NCBI GenBank assembly: GCA_002431915.1
Contig: DJEP01000065.1
Span: 1 to 12,982 of the forward strand
Reading direction: 5' to 3'
Origin: Lachnospiraceae bacterium UBA5895
GTDB lineage: Bacteria > Bacillota > Clostridia > Lachnospirales > Lachnospiraceae
DNA length: 12,982 bases
The translations under genes were made by a program, and so were the position numbers. Below are positions 7,119 through 12,982 of this stretch, in pieces. The number at the start of each line of letters is the position of its first letter. The stretch's first letter is position 1. A model generated the notes under the pieces. The model made no database searches. It was not told the DNA's origin and was given only the letters and a program-made list of their open reading frames with translations.

Positions 7119-8579
7119 ATGAAAAGTGTAGCATTACACAACCTCGGATGTAAGGTTAATTCCTATGAAATAGAAGTAATGCAACAAATGTTACAAGAAA
7201 AAGGTTATACTATTGTACCATTTGATGAAATCGCAGACATTTATATCGTAAATACCTGCACAGTTACCAATATTGCAGACCGGAAAAGCAGACAGATGCT
7301 CCACCGGGCAAAACAGAAAAATCCGGCGGCTCTGGTGGTGGCCGTTGGCTGTTATGTACAGACCGGCAGAGAGGATGTAGAGCAGGATCCCTGCATCGAC
7401 CTGGCCATCGGCAACAACCGTAAGAAGGATCTGGCTTCCATTCTGGAGGAATATTTACAGGATCTGGAACAGGAAGATGCAGTGGCGGAGAACGGGGAAA
7501 GTGCCGGACACGGCGTGTACAAGACGCTGCACGATACCACAGTCATCGACATCAATCATACCGCGGAATACGAAGAAATGACCCTGAAGCACACCGCGGA
7601 GCATACCCGCGCCTATATCAAGATCCAGGATGGCTGCAACCAGTTCTGCTCCTACTGTGTCATCCCCTATGCCAGAGGCAGAGTCCGCAGCCGCAGAGCG
7701 GAAGACATCATCCGGGAGATCACCGGCATGGCACAGGCGGGCTACCGGGAGATCGTGCTGACGGGTATCCATATCAGTTCCTACGGCATTGATTTTGATG
7801 AGGAAGCCTGGAAACGGGGAGAAAGCGTCTCCGTATTAAAAGAAGATGAGGAAAGAAGAGATTATTCCGGCAGCAACAAGCTGATTGATCTGTTGGAAAG
7901 GATCCATGACATTGAAGGCATTGAGCGCATCCGTATCGGCTCTCTGGAGCCTCGTATCGTCACGGAGGAGACCGCGGCCCGGATGGCGGTATTGCCGAAA
8001 CTGTGCCCCCATTTCCATCTGTCCTTACAGAGCGGATGTGATGCGACACTGCGCCGCATGAACCGTAAGTACACTTCCGAAGAATATGCGGAGAGCGTGG
8101 CGCTGCTTCGCAAGGTGTTCGACCATCCGGCAATCACCACGGATGTCATCGTCGGATTTCCCGGGGAGACGGAGGAAGAGTTTGCGAAGACGAAGGAATT
8201 CCTGGAGAGGATTCAATTTTTCGAGATGCATATTTTCAAGTATTCCAGGCGTGCGGGTACCAGAGCGGCGGTGATGCCGGATCAGGTGCCGGATCCTGTG
8301 AAAACCGTCAGAAGCGGAGAACTTCTGGAGATGGAAAAAGAACAGTCGAAGCGTTTTCGGGCGCATTATCTGGGCAGGGAAGCGGAGGTGCTGCTGGAAG
8401 AGACAAAGGAGTTCGACGGAGTTGAATACCTGCTGGGACATACAAGAGACTATGTGAAGATGGCGGTTCCCGTGGCAGAAAATAAAAATCTTACGGCAAA
8501 TACCGTGGTGCGCGGCAGGGCAGAGGGATTTCTGACGGATGAAATCCTGTTACTATCACCTCTTGAATTTTCAAAGTAA
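7119..8579 (+). CDS. mtaB: tRNA t6A37 methylthiotransferase MtaB
   Basis: MtaB is a radical-SAM enzyme that adds a methylthio group to t6A at tRNA position 37, making ms2t6A. The 486 residues show the three family domains: an N-terminal UPF0004 domain with the auxiliary Fe-S cysteines C11 (LGCKVNSYE), C47 (NTCTVT) and C78 (VGCYVQ); the radical-SAM core with C173-x3-C177-x2-C180 (DGCNQFCSYC); and a C-terminal TRAM domain at about 418-482. LGCKVNSYE, DVIVGFPGETEEEF and HIFKYSRRAGTRAA separate it from MiaB and RimO. It is longer than the usual 430-450 residues: there is a charged insertion of about 27 residues at 227-253 and extra length around 118-150. ATG 7119 is chosen because GTGAGGA (7107-7113) sits five bases upstream; a GTG at 7107 lies inside that site. 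It is divergent from the HPr-like gene and no clear promoter was found for it. Confidence 0.95.
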   Translation: MKSVALHNLGCKVNSYEIEVMQQMLQEKGYTIVPFDEIADIYIVNTCTVTNIADRKSRQMLHRAKQKNPAALVVAVGCYVQTGREDVEQDPCIDLAIGNNRKKDLASILEEYLQDLEQEDAVAENGESAGHGVYKTLHDTTVIDINHTAEYEEMTLKHTAEHTRAYIKIQDGCNQFCSYCVIPYARGRVRSRRAEDIIREITGMAQAGYREIVLTGIHISSYGIDFDEEAWKRGESVSVLKEDEERRDYSGSNKLIDLLERIHDIEGIERIRIGSLEPRIVTEETAARMAVLPKLCPHFHLSLQSGCDATLRRMNRKYTSEEYAESVALLRKVFDHPAITTDVIVGFPGETEEEFAKTKEFLERIQFFEMHIFKYSRRAGTRAAVMPDQVPDPVKTVRSGELLEMEKEQSKRFRAHYLGREAEVLLEETKEFDGVEYLLGHTRDYVKMAVPVAENKNLTANTVVRGRAEGFLTDEILLLSPLEFSK

Positions 8580-8591
8580 ATGCGGTAATAT
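8563..8591 (+). promoter_or_regulatory. Candidate promoter for the ireB-ruvX operon
   Basis: TTGAAT (8563-8568) and TAATAT (8586-8591) are 17 bases apart and overlap the end of mtaB. The -10 hexamer is the same as that of the HPr-like gene promoter; an overlapping TATAAG at 8589-8594 is an alternative -10 with poor spacing. A transcript starting near 8598 would carry the whole palindromic repeat at 8603-8685 in its leader. Confidence 0.4.
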
Positions 8592-8602
8592 AAGGCATAA
8601 TG

Positions 8603-8685
8603 GTAACTATTCAGAGCCGCGCGAATTATGGCAATATGTACGTCGAATGCTTGGATTCGTAGGGACATTTGACATGATTAGTTAC
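8603..8685. repeat. Palindromic repeat, copy 2, in the ireB leader
   Basis: GTAACTATTCAG (8603-8614) pairs with ATGATTAGTTAC (8674-8685) at 10 of 12 positions. The left arm differs from the left arm of copy 1 (GTAATTATTCAG, 4205-4216) by one base and is identical to the reverse complement of its right arm. A small inner hairpin, CGAAT (8644-8648) with ATTCG (8655-8659), sits between. The right half shares GATT..CG..TAGGG followed by TAGTTAC with copy 1. The arms are partly degenerate here, as expected for an older copy of a dispersed element. Confidence 0.45.
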
Positions 8686-8718
8686 AAAAAATGTTTTAGG
8701 GCAGAAAAAGAGGATCAT

Positions 8719-8982
8719 ATGCAGGACTTAGGAAATACACAATACTTCAAGGTAGAGACAGAACCTGAGACCGGCGTAAAGCTGGTGCTTTCTACCGTAT
8801 ATGAAGCACTGACGGAGAAGGGATATAACCCGGTGAACCAGATCGTAGGTTACATTATGAGCGGAGACCCCACTTATATTACCAGCCACAAGAATGCCCG
8901 CAGCCTGATCATGAAGGTGGAACGGGATGAACTGGTGGAAGAACTGCTCACAGAGTATATCAGGACCAAACACTGGAAATAA
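8719..8982 (+). CDS. ireB: IreB/ReoM family regulatory phosphoprotein (UPF0297, YrzL)
   Basis: This small cytoplasmic protein is the substrate of the PASTA-type Ser/Thr kinase in Firmicutes; in Listeria its counterpart ReoM controls ClpCP-dependent breakdown of MurA and so peptidoglycan synthesis. The 87 residues contain the highly conserved core EKGYNPVNQIVGYIMSGDP (about 33-51), then HKNAR and ERDELVEELL. Thr7 (GNTQYF) matches the phosphorylated threonine known in ReoM and IreB, so kinase control is likely kept. ATG 8719 is chosen because AAGAGGA (8708-8714) precedes it and the length then fits the family; an upstream ATG at 8539 would lie inside mtaB. It heads a tight operon with ruvX and the DUF1292 gene, the standard order in Firmicutes. 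Confidence 0.95.
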   Translation: MQDLGNTQYFKVETEPETGVKLVLSTVYEALTEKGYNPVNQIVGYIMSGDPTYITSHKNARSLIMKVERDELVEELLTEYIRTKHWK

Positions 8983-9006
8983 TTACAACATATCAGGAGG
9001 ACCCAC

Positions 9007-9450
9007 ATGCGTATCATGGGTTTGGATTTCGGCTCACGTACCGTGGGCGTGGCAATCAGCGACAGTCTGCTCTTAACAGCGCAGGGTGTGGAGATCATTC
9101 GCCGCAAGGAAGAGAATAAATTACGACAGACATTAGCCCGCATCGAGGAACTGATTGTAGAGAACGAAGTGGAAGAGATCGTACTGGGACTTCCCAAGAA
9201 CATGAACGACACCGAAGGCGTCCGCGTGGAGCTGACCAAAGAGTTCAAGGAAAAGCTGGAGCGCAGAACCGGTCTCCCCGTATATTTCTGGGATGAGAGA
9301 CTGACCACCGTGGCAGCGGACAAGGCAATGATGGAAGCGGGGATCCGTCGTGAGAACCGCAAGGATTATGTGGATATGATTGCGGCTACCCTGATCCTGC
9401 AGGGATATCTGGATCGCAGGAACAATGAGAAGAAAAAGGAATCGGAATGA
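9007..9450 (+). CDS. ruvX: YqgF/RuvX RNase H-fold nuclease (pre-16S rRNA processing)
   Basis: YqgF is an RNase H-like nuclease linked to 5' maturation of 16S rRNA; it was first named as a putative Holliday junction resolvase, which explains the symbol. The 147 residues have all the motifs: GLDFGSRTVGVAISD with metal ligand D7, LGLPKNMNDTEG (60-71), WDERLTT with the catalytic glutamate at E97 (95-101), and DYVDMIAATLILQ with D123. The start has a strong CAGGAGGA at 8994-9001. It lies 24 bases after ireB, and its stop overlaps the next start (ATGA, 9447-9450), showing translational coupling. Confidence 0.96.
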   Translation: MRIMGLDFGSRTVGVAISDSLLLTAQGVEIIRRKEENKLRQTLARIEELIVENEVEEIVLGLPKNMNDTEGVRVELTKEFKEKLERRTGLPVYFWDERLTTVAADKAMMEAGIRRENRKDYVDMIAATLILQGYLDRRNNEKKKESE

Positions 9451-9710
9451 GTAAATTGGAAAAAATCACATTTCGCCCTGAGGGCGAAGAACCTGTAGAA
9501 TTTTATGTACTGGAACAGACCAGGATCGGTGGACATAACTATATCCTGGTAACCGATGTGGAAGAGGGTGACGGAGATGCCCTGATCCTGAAGGATATGT
9601 CTCAGGATGGCGAAGAAGAGAGCATTTATGATGTAGTCTCCGACGATGAAGAACTGGAAGCAGTATCCGGAGTATTTGCGGATATGCTGGAGGACATTGA
9701 TCTCATTTAG
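9447..9710 (+). CDS. DUF1292 family protein (YrzB-like)
   Basis: This is an 87-residue, very acidic cytoplasmic protein of the DUF1292 family, which has no established function. The family shape is visible: an N-terminal strand region FYVLEQTRIGGHNYILVTD (about 19-37), a central DALILKDM, and the ending SIYDVVSDDEELEAVSGVFADML with its acidic cluster. It overlaps the ruvX stop by four bases and has AAAGGA at 9435-9440. The fixed order IreB - YqgF - DUF1292 is the best clue to its role. It is the last gene before a gap of about 400 bases and a nested hairpin. Confidence 0.92.
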   Translation: MSKLEKITFRPEGEEPVEFYVLEQTRIGGHNYILVTDVEEGDGDALILKDMSQDGEEESIYDVVSDDEELEAVSGVFADMLEDIDLI

Positions 9711-9769
9711 GTCATTAAGCCATAAAAACACTCCCGTGCAAGCACGTCGTGTTTTCAGACTTATGACCT
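9709..9769 (+). terminator. Nested inverted repeat after the DUF1292 gene; likely terminator or palindromic repeat
   Basis: Three stems nest around one centre. The outer stem is AGGTCAT-t-AAG (9709-9719) with CTTATGACCT (9760-9769); the middle is AAAACAC (9725-9731) with GTGTTTT (9749-9755); the inner is CGTG (9735-9738) with CACG (9743-9746) around a CAAG loop. The middle and inner stems with the TTTT act like a terminator for the ireB-ruvX-DUF1292 unit. The extra outer stem beginning at the stop codon is unusual and resembles a mobile palindromic repeat. Confidence 0.55.
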
Positions 9770-10114
9770 TGGTATATGATAAATACAGGCGGTTCTGCGA
9801 GAAGGACGGTCTTATATTTATATATGATTTGTATGATTGGCAGAGAGGGATATCGGATGCTTTGCCGGTTTCAACATATAATGGTTTTGTGCTAAAAGTG
9901 ACAGGGAATACACGAAGGGCATGAGAGGTGCCGTTATTTTGATGGAGTCGTAAGATCTGGGATGCCTGATTTCACGGGAGTTTTCGAGAAGAGAGCCGGA
10001 AGAACGGGCGGGAATCGCAGATCTTTGTCTGCAGAGCGAAAAACCCATTCTTGCGCCAATATACATACACTGTGAACTTAATGTATAGACGTATAGAATT
10101 TGGAGGTAATTTCG
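9770..10114 (+). other. Long non-coding stretch before RNase J
   Basis: I find no convincing gene in these 345 bases. A 53-codon frame from ATG 9763 to 9924 and an 82-codon minus-strand frame (10066-9818) have no ribosome binding site and no recognisable family. What can be seen is a consensus -10 (TATAAT, 9877-9882) with no good -35 hexamer, a GGCA/TGCC hairpin around 9920-9935, a hairpin GCAGA (10017-10021) with TCTGC (10028-10032), and an inverted repeat at 10060-10087. If transcription starts near 9890, the RNase J mRNA would have a leader of about 225 bases. It may be a regulatory leader or degraded sequence. Confidence 0.4.
10060..10087. promoter_or_regulatory. Inverted repeat just upstream of the RNase J ribosome binding site
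   Basis: TATACAT (10060-10066) and ATGTATA (10081-10087) are perfect reverse complements with a 14-base spacer. GTATAGA(C/A) is then repeated at 10083 and 10091. The site ends 14 bases before GGAGGT (10102-10107). It could be a protein-binding site over an A/T-rich promoter, or an RNA hairpin near the start of translation. No matching -35/-10 pair could be assigned. Confidence 0.25.
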
Positions 10115-11791
10115 TTGAAAAAGAAAAAAGAGAATAGTAACGTTTCAGGTCTGAAGATCATTCCTTTGGGCGGCCTGGAGCAGATCGGTATGAACATTAC
10201 TGCCTTCCAGTATGAGGACAGTATTATTGTGGTGGACTGCGGTCTGTCTTTCCCTGCGGATGATATGCTGGGAATCGACCTGGTCATTCCCGATGTGACG
10301 TATCTGAAAGATAACATCGACAAGGTAAAGGGATTTGTCATCACTCACGGACATGAGGATCATATCGGAGCACTGCCCTATGTGCTGCGTGATATCAATG
10401 TGCCTATCTATGCGACCCGTCTGACCATGGGCATTATCGAGAACAAGCTGACAGAGCATAACCTTATGAAGAAGACAAAGCGTAAGGTGGTGAAATTCGG
10501 CCAGTCCATCAATCTGGGCGATTTCCGCGTGGAATTCATCAAGACGAATCACAGTATTGTGGATGCTGCAGCACTGGCAATTTATTCCCCTGCCGGTATT
10601 GTGGTACACACCGGAGACTTCAAGGTGGACTATACTCCGGTCTATGGAGACGCCATCGATTTACAGCGTTTTGCAGAGATCGGCAAAAAGGGTGTACTGG
10701 CACTGATGTGCGATTCCACCAACGCGGAGCGTCCTGGCTTTACCCCTTCTGAGAAGACTGTGGGAAAGACTTTCGATACTTTATTTGAAGAACATAAGAA
10801 CACCAGAATCTTCGTGGCAACTTTTGCATCCAACGTAGACCGTGTGCAGCAGATCATCAATACTGCATATAAGTTCGGTCGTAAGGTGGCTGTGGAAGGC
10901 AGAAGTATGGTGAATATTCTGGATACCGCCATCAAGCTGGAGTGCATTAATATCCCCGAGAATACACTGGTGGATCTGGATCAGTTAAAGAATTATCCGG
11001 ACGAGCAGCAGGTTATCATCACCACCGGAAGCCAGGGCGAAAGTATGGCAGCCCTGTCCCGTATGGCAAATAACATGCACCGTAAGATCACCATCGGTGC
11101 CGGTGATACCGTAATTTTCTCCTCTAACCCCATCCCGGGCAATGAGAAATCCGTAACGAAGATCATCAACGAGCTGCTCCGTAAGGGTGCAGACGTTATT
11201 TTTCAGGATGCCCATGTATCCGGACATGCCTGTCAGGAAGAGATCAAATTGATCTATACCCTGATCCATCCGAAATATGCAGTACCTGTGCATGGTGAGT
11301 ACAAGCATCTGAAGGCACAGGCGAAGATCGCAGAGAGCCTTGGCATCAGTAAGGAAAATATTTTCATCCTGTCCTCCGGCGATGTACTGGAAGTCAGCGA
11401 GGAGCAGGCGAAGGTCAGCGGCAGAGTACCCGTGGGCGCGATCCTCGTAGACGGTCTGGGTGTCGGCGATGTCGGAAATGTAGTGCTGAGAGATAGACAG
11501 CATCTGGCAGAAGATGGTATTATGATCGTGGTTATGAGTCTGGACAAAGCCAGCGGCGAGCTGGTAGCCGGTCCCGATATCGTATCCAGAGGTTTTGTAT
11601 ATGTGAAGGAATCCGATGAACTGATCGAGGAAGCGAGACGCACCGTGGACGATGCACTGCAGGCATGCCTGGATAAGGGAATCACGGATTGGGGCAAACT
11701 GAAGACTACTACCAAGGATGTCCTCAGTGATTATGTATGGAAGAAGACCAAGAGACGCCCCATGATCCTTCCGATCATTATGGAAGTGTAA
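10115..11791 (+). CDS. rnj: Ribonuclease J
   Basis: RNase J is a metallo-beta-lactamase/beta-CASP nuclease with 5'-to-3' exonuclease and endonuclease activity, central to mRNA turnover and rRNA maturation in Firmicutes. The 558 residues match the family's usual 550-560. Visible landmarks are the zinc motif THGHEDHIGALPY (H78, H80, D82, H83), H146 in TNHSI, D168 in HTGDFKVDYTP, TTGSQGE (303-309), DAHVSGHA (365-372) of the beta-CASP domain, and PVHGEYKHL with H393. The C-terminal domain follows to LPIIMEV. The start is TTG 10115, the rare third start codon: GGAGGT (10102-10107) lies seven bases before it and no ATG is near. A TTG at 10100 overlaps the binding site and is rejected. The gene is preceded by a long non-coding leader and followed 31 bases later by a YlbF-family gene. 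Confidence 0.96.
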   Translation: MKKKKENSNVSGLKIIPLGGLEQIGMNITAFQYEDSIIVVDCGLSFPADDMLGIDLVIPDVTYLKDNIDKVKGFVITHGHEDHIGALPYVLRDINVPIYATRLTMGIIENKLTEHNLMKKTKRKVVKFGQSINLGDFRVEFIKTNHSIVDAAALAIYSPAGIVVHTGDFKVDYTPVYGDAIDLQRFAEIGKKGVLALMCDSTNAERPGFTPSEKTVGKTFDTLFEEHKNTRIFVATFASNVDRVQQIINTAYKFGRKVAVEGRSMVNILDTAIKLECINIPENTLVDLDQLKNYPDEQQVIITTGSQGESMAALSRMANNMHRKITIGAGDTVIFSSNPIPGNEKSVTKIINELLRKGADVIFQDAHVSGHACQEEIKLIYTLIHPKYAVPVHGEYKHLKAQAKIAESLGISKENIFILSSGDVLEVSEEQAKVSGRVPVGAILVDGLGVGDVGNVVLRDRQHLAEDGIMIVVMSLDKASGELVAGPDIVSRGFVYVKESDELIEEARRTVDDALQACLDKGITDWGKLKTTTKDVLSDYVWKKTKRRPMILPIIMEV

Positions 11792-11822
11792 TAGTAGCGA
11801 TTGCTGGAAAGGTCGTAAGCAG

Positions 11823-12158
11823 ATGAAGATTACAGCGGACGAAAATGTGAACGAGGCAGTGGAACAACTGGTCGGTGCGATCCGGAACACGGATGCCTAT
11901 CTGGAGTATCACAGACAACTGGATCGTGTAAAAGAGCAACCGGAATTAAAAAAGCAGATCGACGATTTCAGGACAAGAAATTTCGAATTACAGACCAGCA
12001 AAGATACCAATTTTGACAAGATTGATCAGTTCACCAGAGAGAACGAAGCGTTCCGTGAGAATCCGCTGGTATCTGATTTCCTGGCGGCAGAGCTTGCTTT
12101 CTGCCGTATGATGCAGGCGATCGGTCTTTATGTTACCGATCAGATGAGGTTCGAGTAG
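11823..12158 (+). CDS. YlbF-family protein
   Basis: This 111-residue, all-helical cytoplasmic protein fits the YlbF/YmcA (com_ylbF) family: NVNEAVEQLVGAIRNTDAYLEYHRQLDRVKEQPELKKQIDDF, a middle segment, then FRENPLVSDFLAAELAFCRMMQAIG. In B. subtilis, YlbF with YmcA and YaaT forms the Y-complex that steers RNase Y-dependent mRNA maturation and supports competence, sporulation and biofilm formation. Here the gene directly follows RNase J (31 bases), suggesting a link to RNA decay; whether it touches RNase J or RNase Y is unknown. The start has GGAAAGG at 11806-11812, ten bases away. The next gene begins 23 bases after its stop. Confidence 0.85.
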   Translation: MKITADENVNEAVEQLVGAIRNTDAYLEYHRQLDRVKEQPELKKQIDDFRTRNFELQTSKDTNFDKIDQFTRENEAFRENPLVSDFLAAELAFCRMMQAIGLYVTDQMRFE

Positions 12159-12181
12159 TTCCAGTGGGAAAGGACAACAAC

Positions 12182-12631
12182 ATGAAAACAGCAAATTTGG
12201 CAGGCGCCGTTCTGGGCGCAATCTTAAAAGTAGTGTTTGCGGTGGTTGTGGTATATATGGTATATACCGGAGTATCCAAATGCTACGATTACGGATACCG
12301 TATTTTCACAGAGCCTGCAGTCTCCTCTGGAGAAGGCCGTAAGGTTACAGTGACACTGACCTCCGATATGTCTGCTACGGAGATCGGTACCGTCATGCAG
12401 GAAAAAGGTCTGGTACGAGATGCAAAACTGTTCGCATTACAGTATCTGCTGTCGGAATACAAAAAAGAGTGGAAGCCCGGTACCTATGAACTGAGCACCG
12501 CCATGACCGCAGAAGAGATGATGGAAGTCATGGCAGGACAGACGGAAAGTACCACGGAGGAGACCGTAGAGACCATCGACAACGGCAGCGCGGTGACCGG
12601 AGATGCACAACAGGAGACCGTTGCACAATAA
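12182..12631 (+). CDS. Short MltG/YceG-like membrane protein without the catalytic domain
   Basis: MltG is a membrane-bound lytic transglycosylase that ends growing peptidoglycan strands. This 149-residue protein keeps only the first part: a membrane anchor (about residues 7-30, AGAVLGAILKVVFAVVVVYM), an external segment, then the LysM-like module of the family (about 54-118: VTVTLTSDMSATEIGTVMQEKGLV ... EWKPGTYELSTAMTAEEMM). The roughly 200-residue catalytic domain with its essential glutamate is missing; the protein ends in a disordered Thr/Glu-rich tail. There is no sign of a frameshift, since the stop is followed by a new gene rather than MltG remnants. The position equals that of yrrL (mltG) in B. 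subtilis. It may be a regulatory or scaffold paralogue. ATG 12182 is chosen for AAGGA at 12170-12174; GTG 12164 overlaps that site. Confidence 0.75.
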   Translation: MKTANLAGAVLGAILKVVFAVVVVYMVYTGVSKCYDYGYRIFTEPAVSSGEGRKVTVTLTSDMSATEIGTVMQEKGLVRDAKLFALQYLLSEYKKEWKPGTYELSTAMTAEEMMEVMAGQTESTTEETVETIDNGSAVTGDAQQETVAQ

Positions 12632-12668
12632 GCAATATCTGAAATGCAATATAGGAAATGAGGATAGT

Positions 12669-12982
12669 ATGATCATAGACGAAAGAATGTCTGCGTTTAT
12701 CGATTCCCTGGACAGCGGGAATCCCGCGTGGCTGAATGAGATTGAGAAATATGCGCTGGACACACAGGTCCCCATCATACGCAGATCCATGCAGAGTCTG
12801 TTGAAGTTTTTGCTGAGATTCACAAAGCCGAAGAGCATCCTGGAAGTCGGGACTGCCATCGGCTTTTCTGCGTTACTGATGAGTGAATATGCACCGGCGG
12901 ATTGCCATATTACTACCATAGAAAAATATGAGAAGAGAATTCCCATTGCACGGGAAAATTTCCGGAAGGCGGGACGGGAGGA
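12669..12982 (+). CDS. trmR: SAM-dependent O-methyltransferase, TrmR-like (partial, 3' end outside window)
   Basis: The first 104 residues are visible and the frame is still open at the window edge; full members have about 210-220 residues. They begin MIIDERMSAFIDSL and carry SAM motif I LEVGTAIGFSALLM (E59-G65 region) and the acidic residue of motif II, ITTIEKYEKR (E85), as in class I O-methyltransferases of family 3. In B. subtilis the gene at this place (yrrM, trmR) methylates 5-hydroxyuridine-34 of tRNA to 5-methoxyuridine, followed by the U32 peptidase-like genes that make the hydroxyuridine. By that synteny TrmR is the best call; a catechol-type O-methyltransferase is the alternative. 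The start has GAGGA at 12660-12664, four bases before ATG. Confidence 0.8.
   Translation, partial: MIIDERMSAFIDSLDSGNPAWLNEIEKYALDTQVPIIRRSMQSLLKFLLRFTKPKSILEVGTAIGFSALLMSEYAPADCHITTIEKYEKRIPIARENFRKAGRE

Noticed and set aside
8669..8697. TTGACA at 8669-8674 as a promoter for ireB
   Set aside because: The -35 is perfect but nothing close to TATAAT lies 16-18 bases downstream (TGTTTT); the upstream pair at 8563-8591 fits better.
8539..8718. A longer start for ireB that would add 60 residues
   Set aside because: It would begin inside mtaB and translate the palindromic repeat; family length and the AAGAGGA site support ATG 8719.
9763..9924. A 53-codon frame beginning MTLVYDKYRRF downstream of the DUF1292 gene
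   Set aside because: It starts inside the right arm of the nested palindrome, has no ribosome binding site and matches no family I know.
9818..10066. An 82-codon minus-strand frame in the gap before RNase J
   Set aside because: No ribosome binding site, no promoter and an unlikely composition; probably a chance frame in non-coding sequence.
12632..12668. Direct repeat GCAATAT-7-GCAATAT before the O-methyltransferase gene
   Set aside because: Only two short A/T-rich units; not enough for a CRISPR or operator call.
1..12982. Search for CRISPR arrays, transposases, phage genes, toxin-antitoxin pairs, tRNA or rRNA genes
   Set aside because: None seen; no regular spaced repeats, no integrase or transposase motifs and no cloverleaf-type sequence were found by reading both strands.

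Overview
The window looks like ordinary chromosome of a low-to-mid G+C Gram-positive anaerobe of the class Clostridia, most likely a Lachnospiraceae (Roseburia/Blautia-like) bacterium. The reasons are strong AGGAGG-type ribosome binding sites, GTG and TTG starts, RNase J, a ThiI without a rhodanese domain next to its own cysteine desulfurase, an IreB/ReoM - RuvX - DUF1292 operon and a YhgE/Pip membrane protein. The genus call is inference; no rRNA is present to fix it.

Layout. (1) 1-4147, all +: the tail of an unrecognised protein, a YhgE/Pip-type membrane protein, then prmA (ribosomal protein L11 methylation) and rsmE (16S rRNA m3U methylation). Spacing is tight, so this is probably one transcript. 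(2) 4148-6750: a 155-base gap with a hairpin and a 13-bp inverted repeat, then a NifS-family cysteine desulfurase and thiI (4-thiouridine at tRNA position 8), closed by a 15-bp perfect terminator. (3) 6786-7016, -: a small HPr-fold protein that has lost the phospho-histidine loop but keeps the regulatory-serine motif, with a clear promoter of its own. (4) 7119-9710, +: mtaB (tRNA ms2t6A37), a gap carrying a promoter candidate and a second copy of the palindromic repeat, then ireB - ruvX - DUF1292. (5) 9709-10114: about 400 bases without a convincing gene, opening with a nested hairpin. (6) 10115-12982, +: RNase J, a YlbF-family protein, a short MltG-like protein without the catalytic domain, and the start of a SAM-dependent O-methyltransferase (TrmR-like) cut by the window end.

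How the genes work together. Most act on RNA or translation: PrmA, RsmE, ThiI with its sulfur donor, MtaB, RuvX (16S rRNA processing), RNase J, YlbF and probably TrmR. The order ireB - ruvX - DUF1292 - MltG-like - O-methyltransferase matches Bacillus subtilis yrzL-yrrK-yrzB-yrrL-yrrM from memory, with RNase J and YlbF inserted in the middle. I see no phage, CRISPR, transposase, defence or biosynthetic cluster. The less ordinary items are the His-less HPr paralogue, the pair of related palindromic repeats in two gene leaders, the nested hairpin and long leader before RNase J, and the catalytic-domain-less MltG-like protein.
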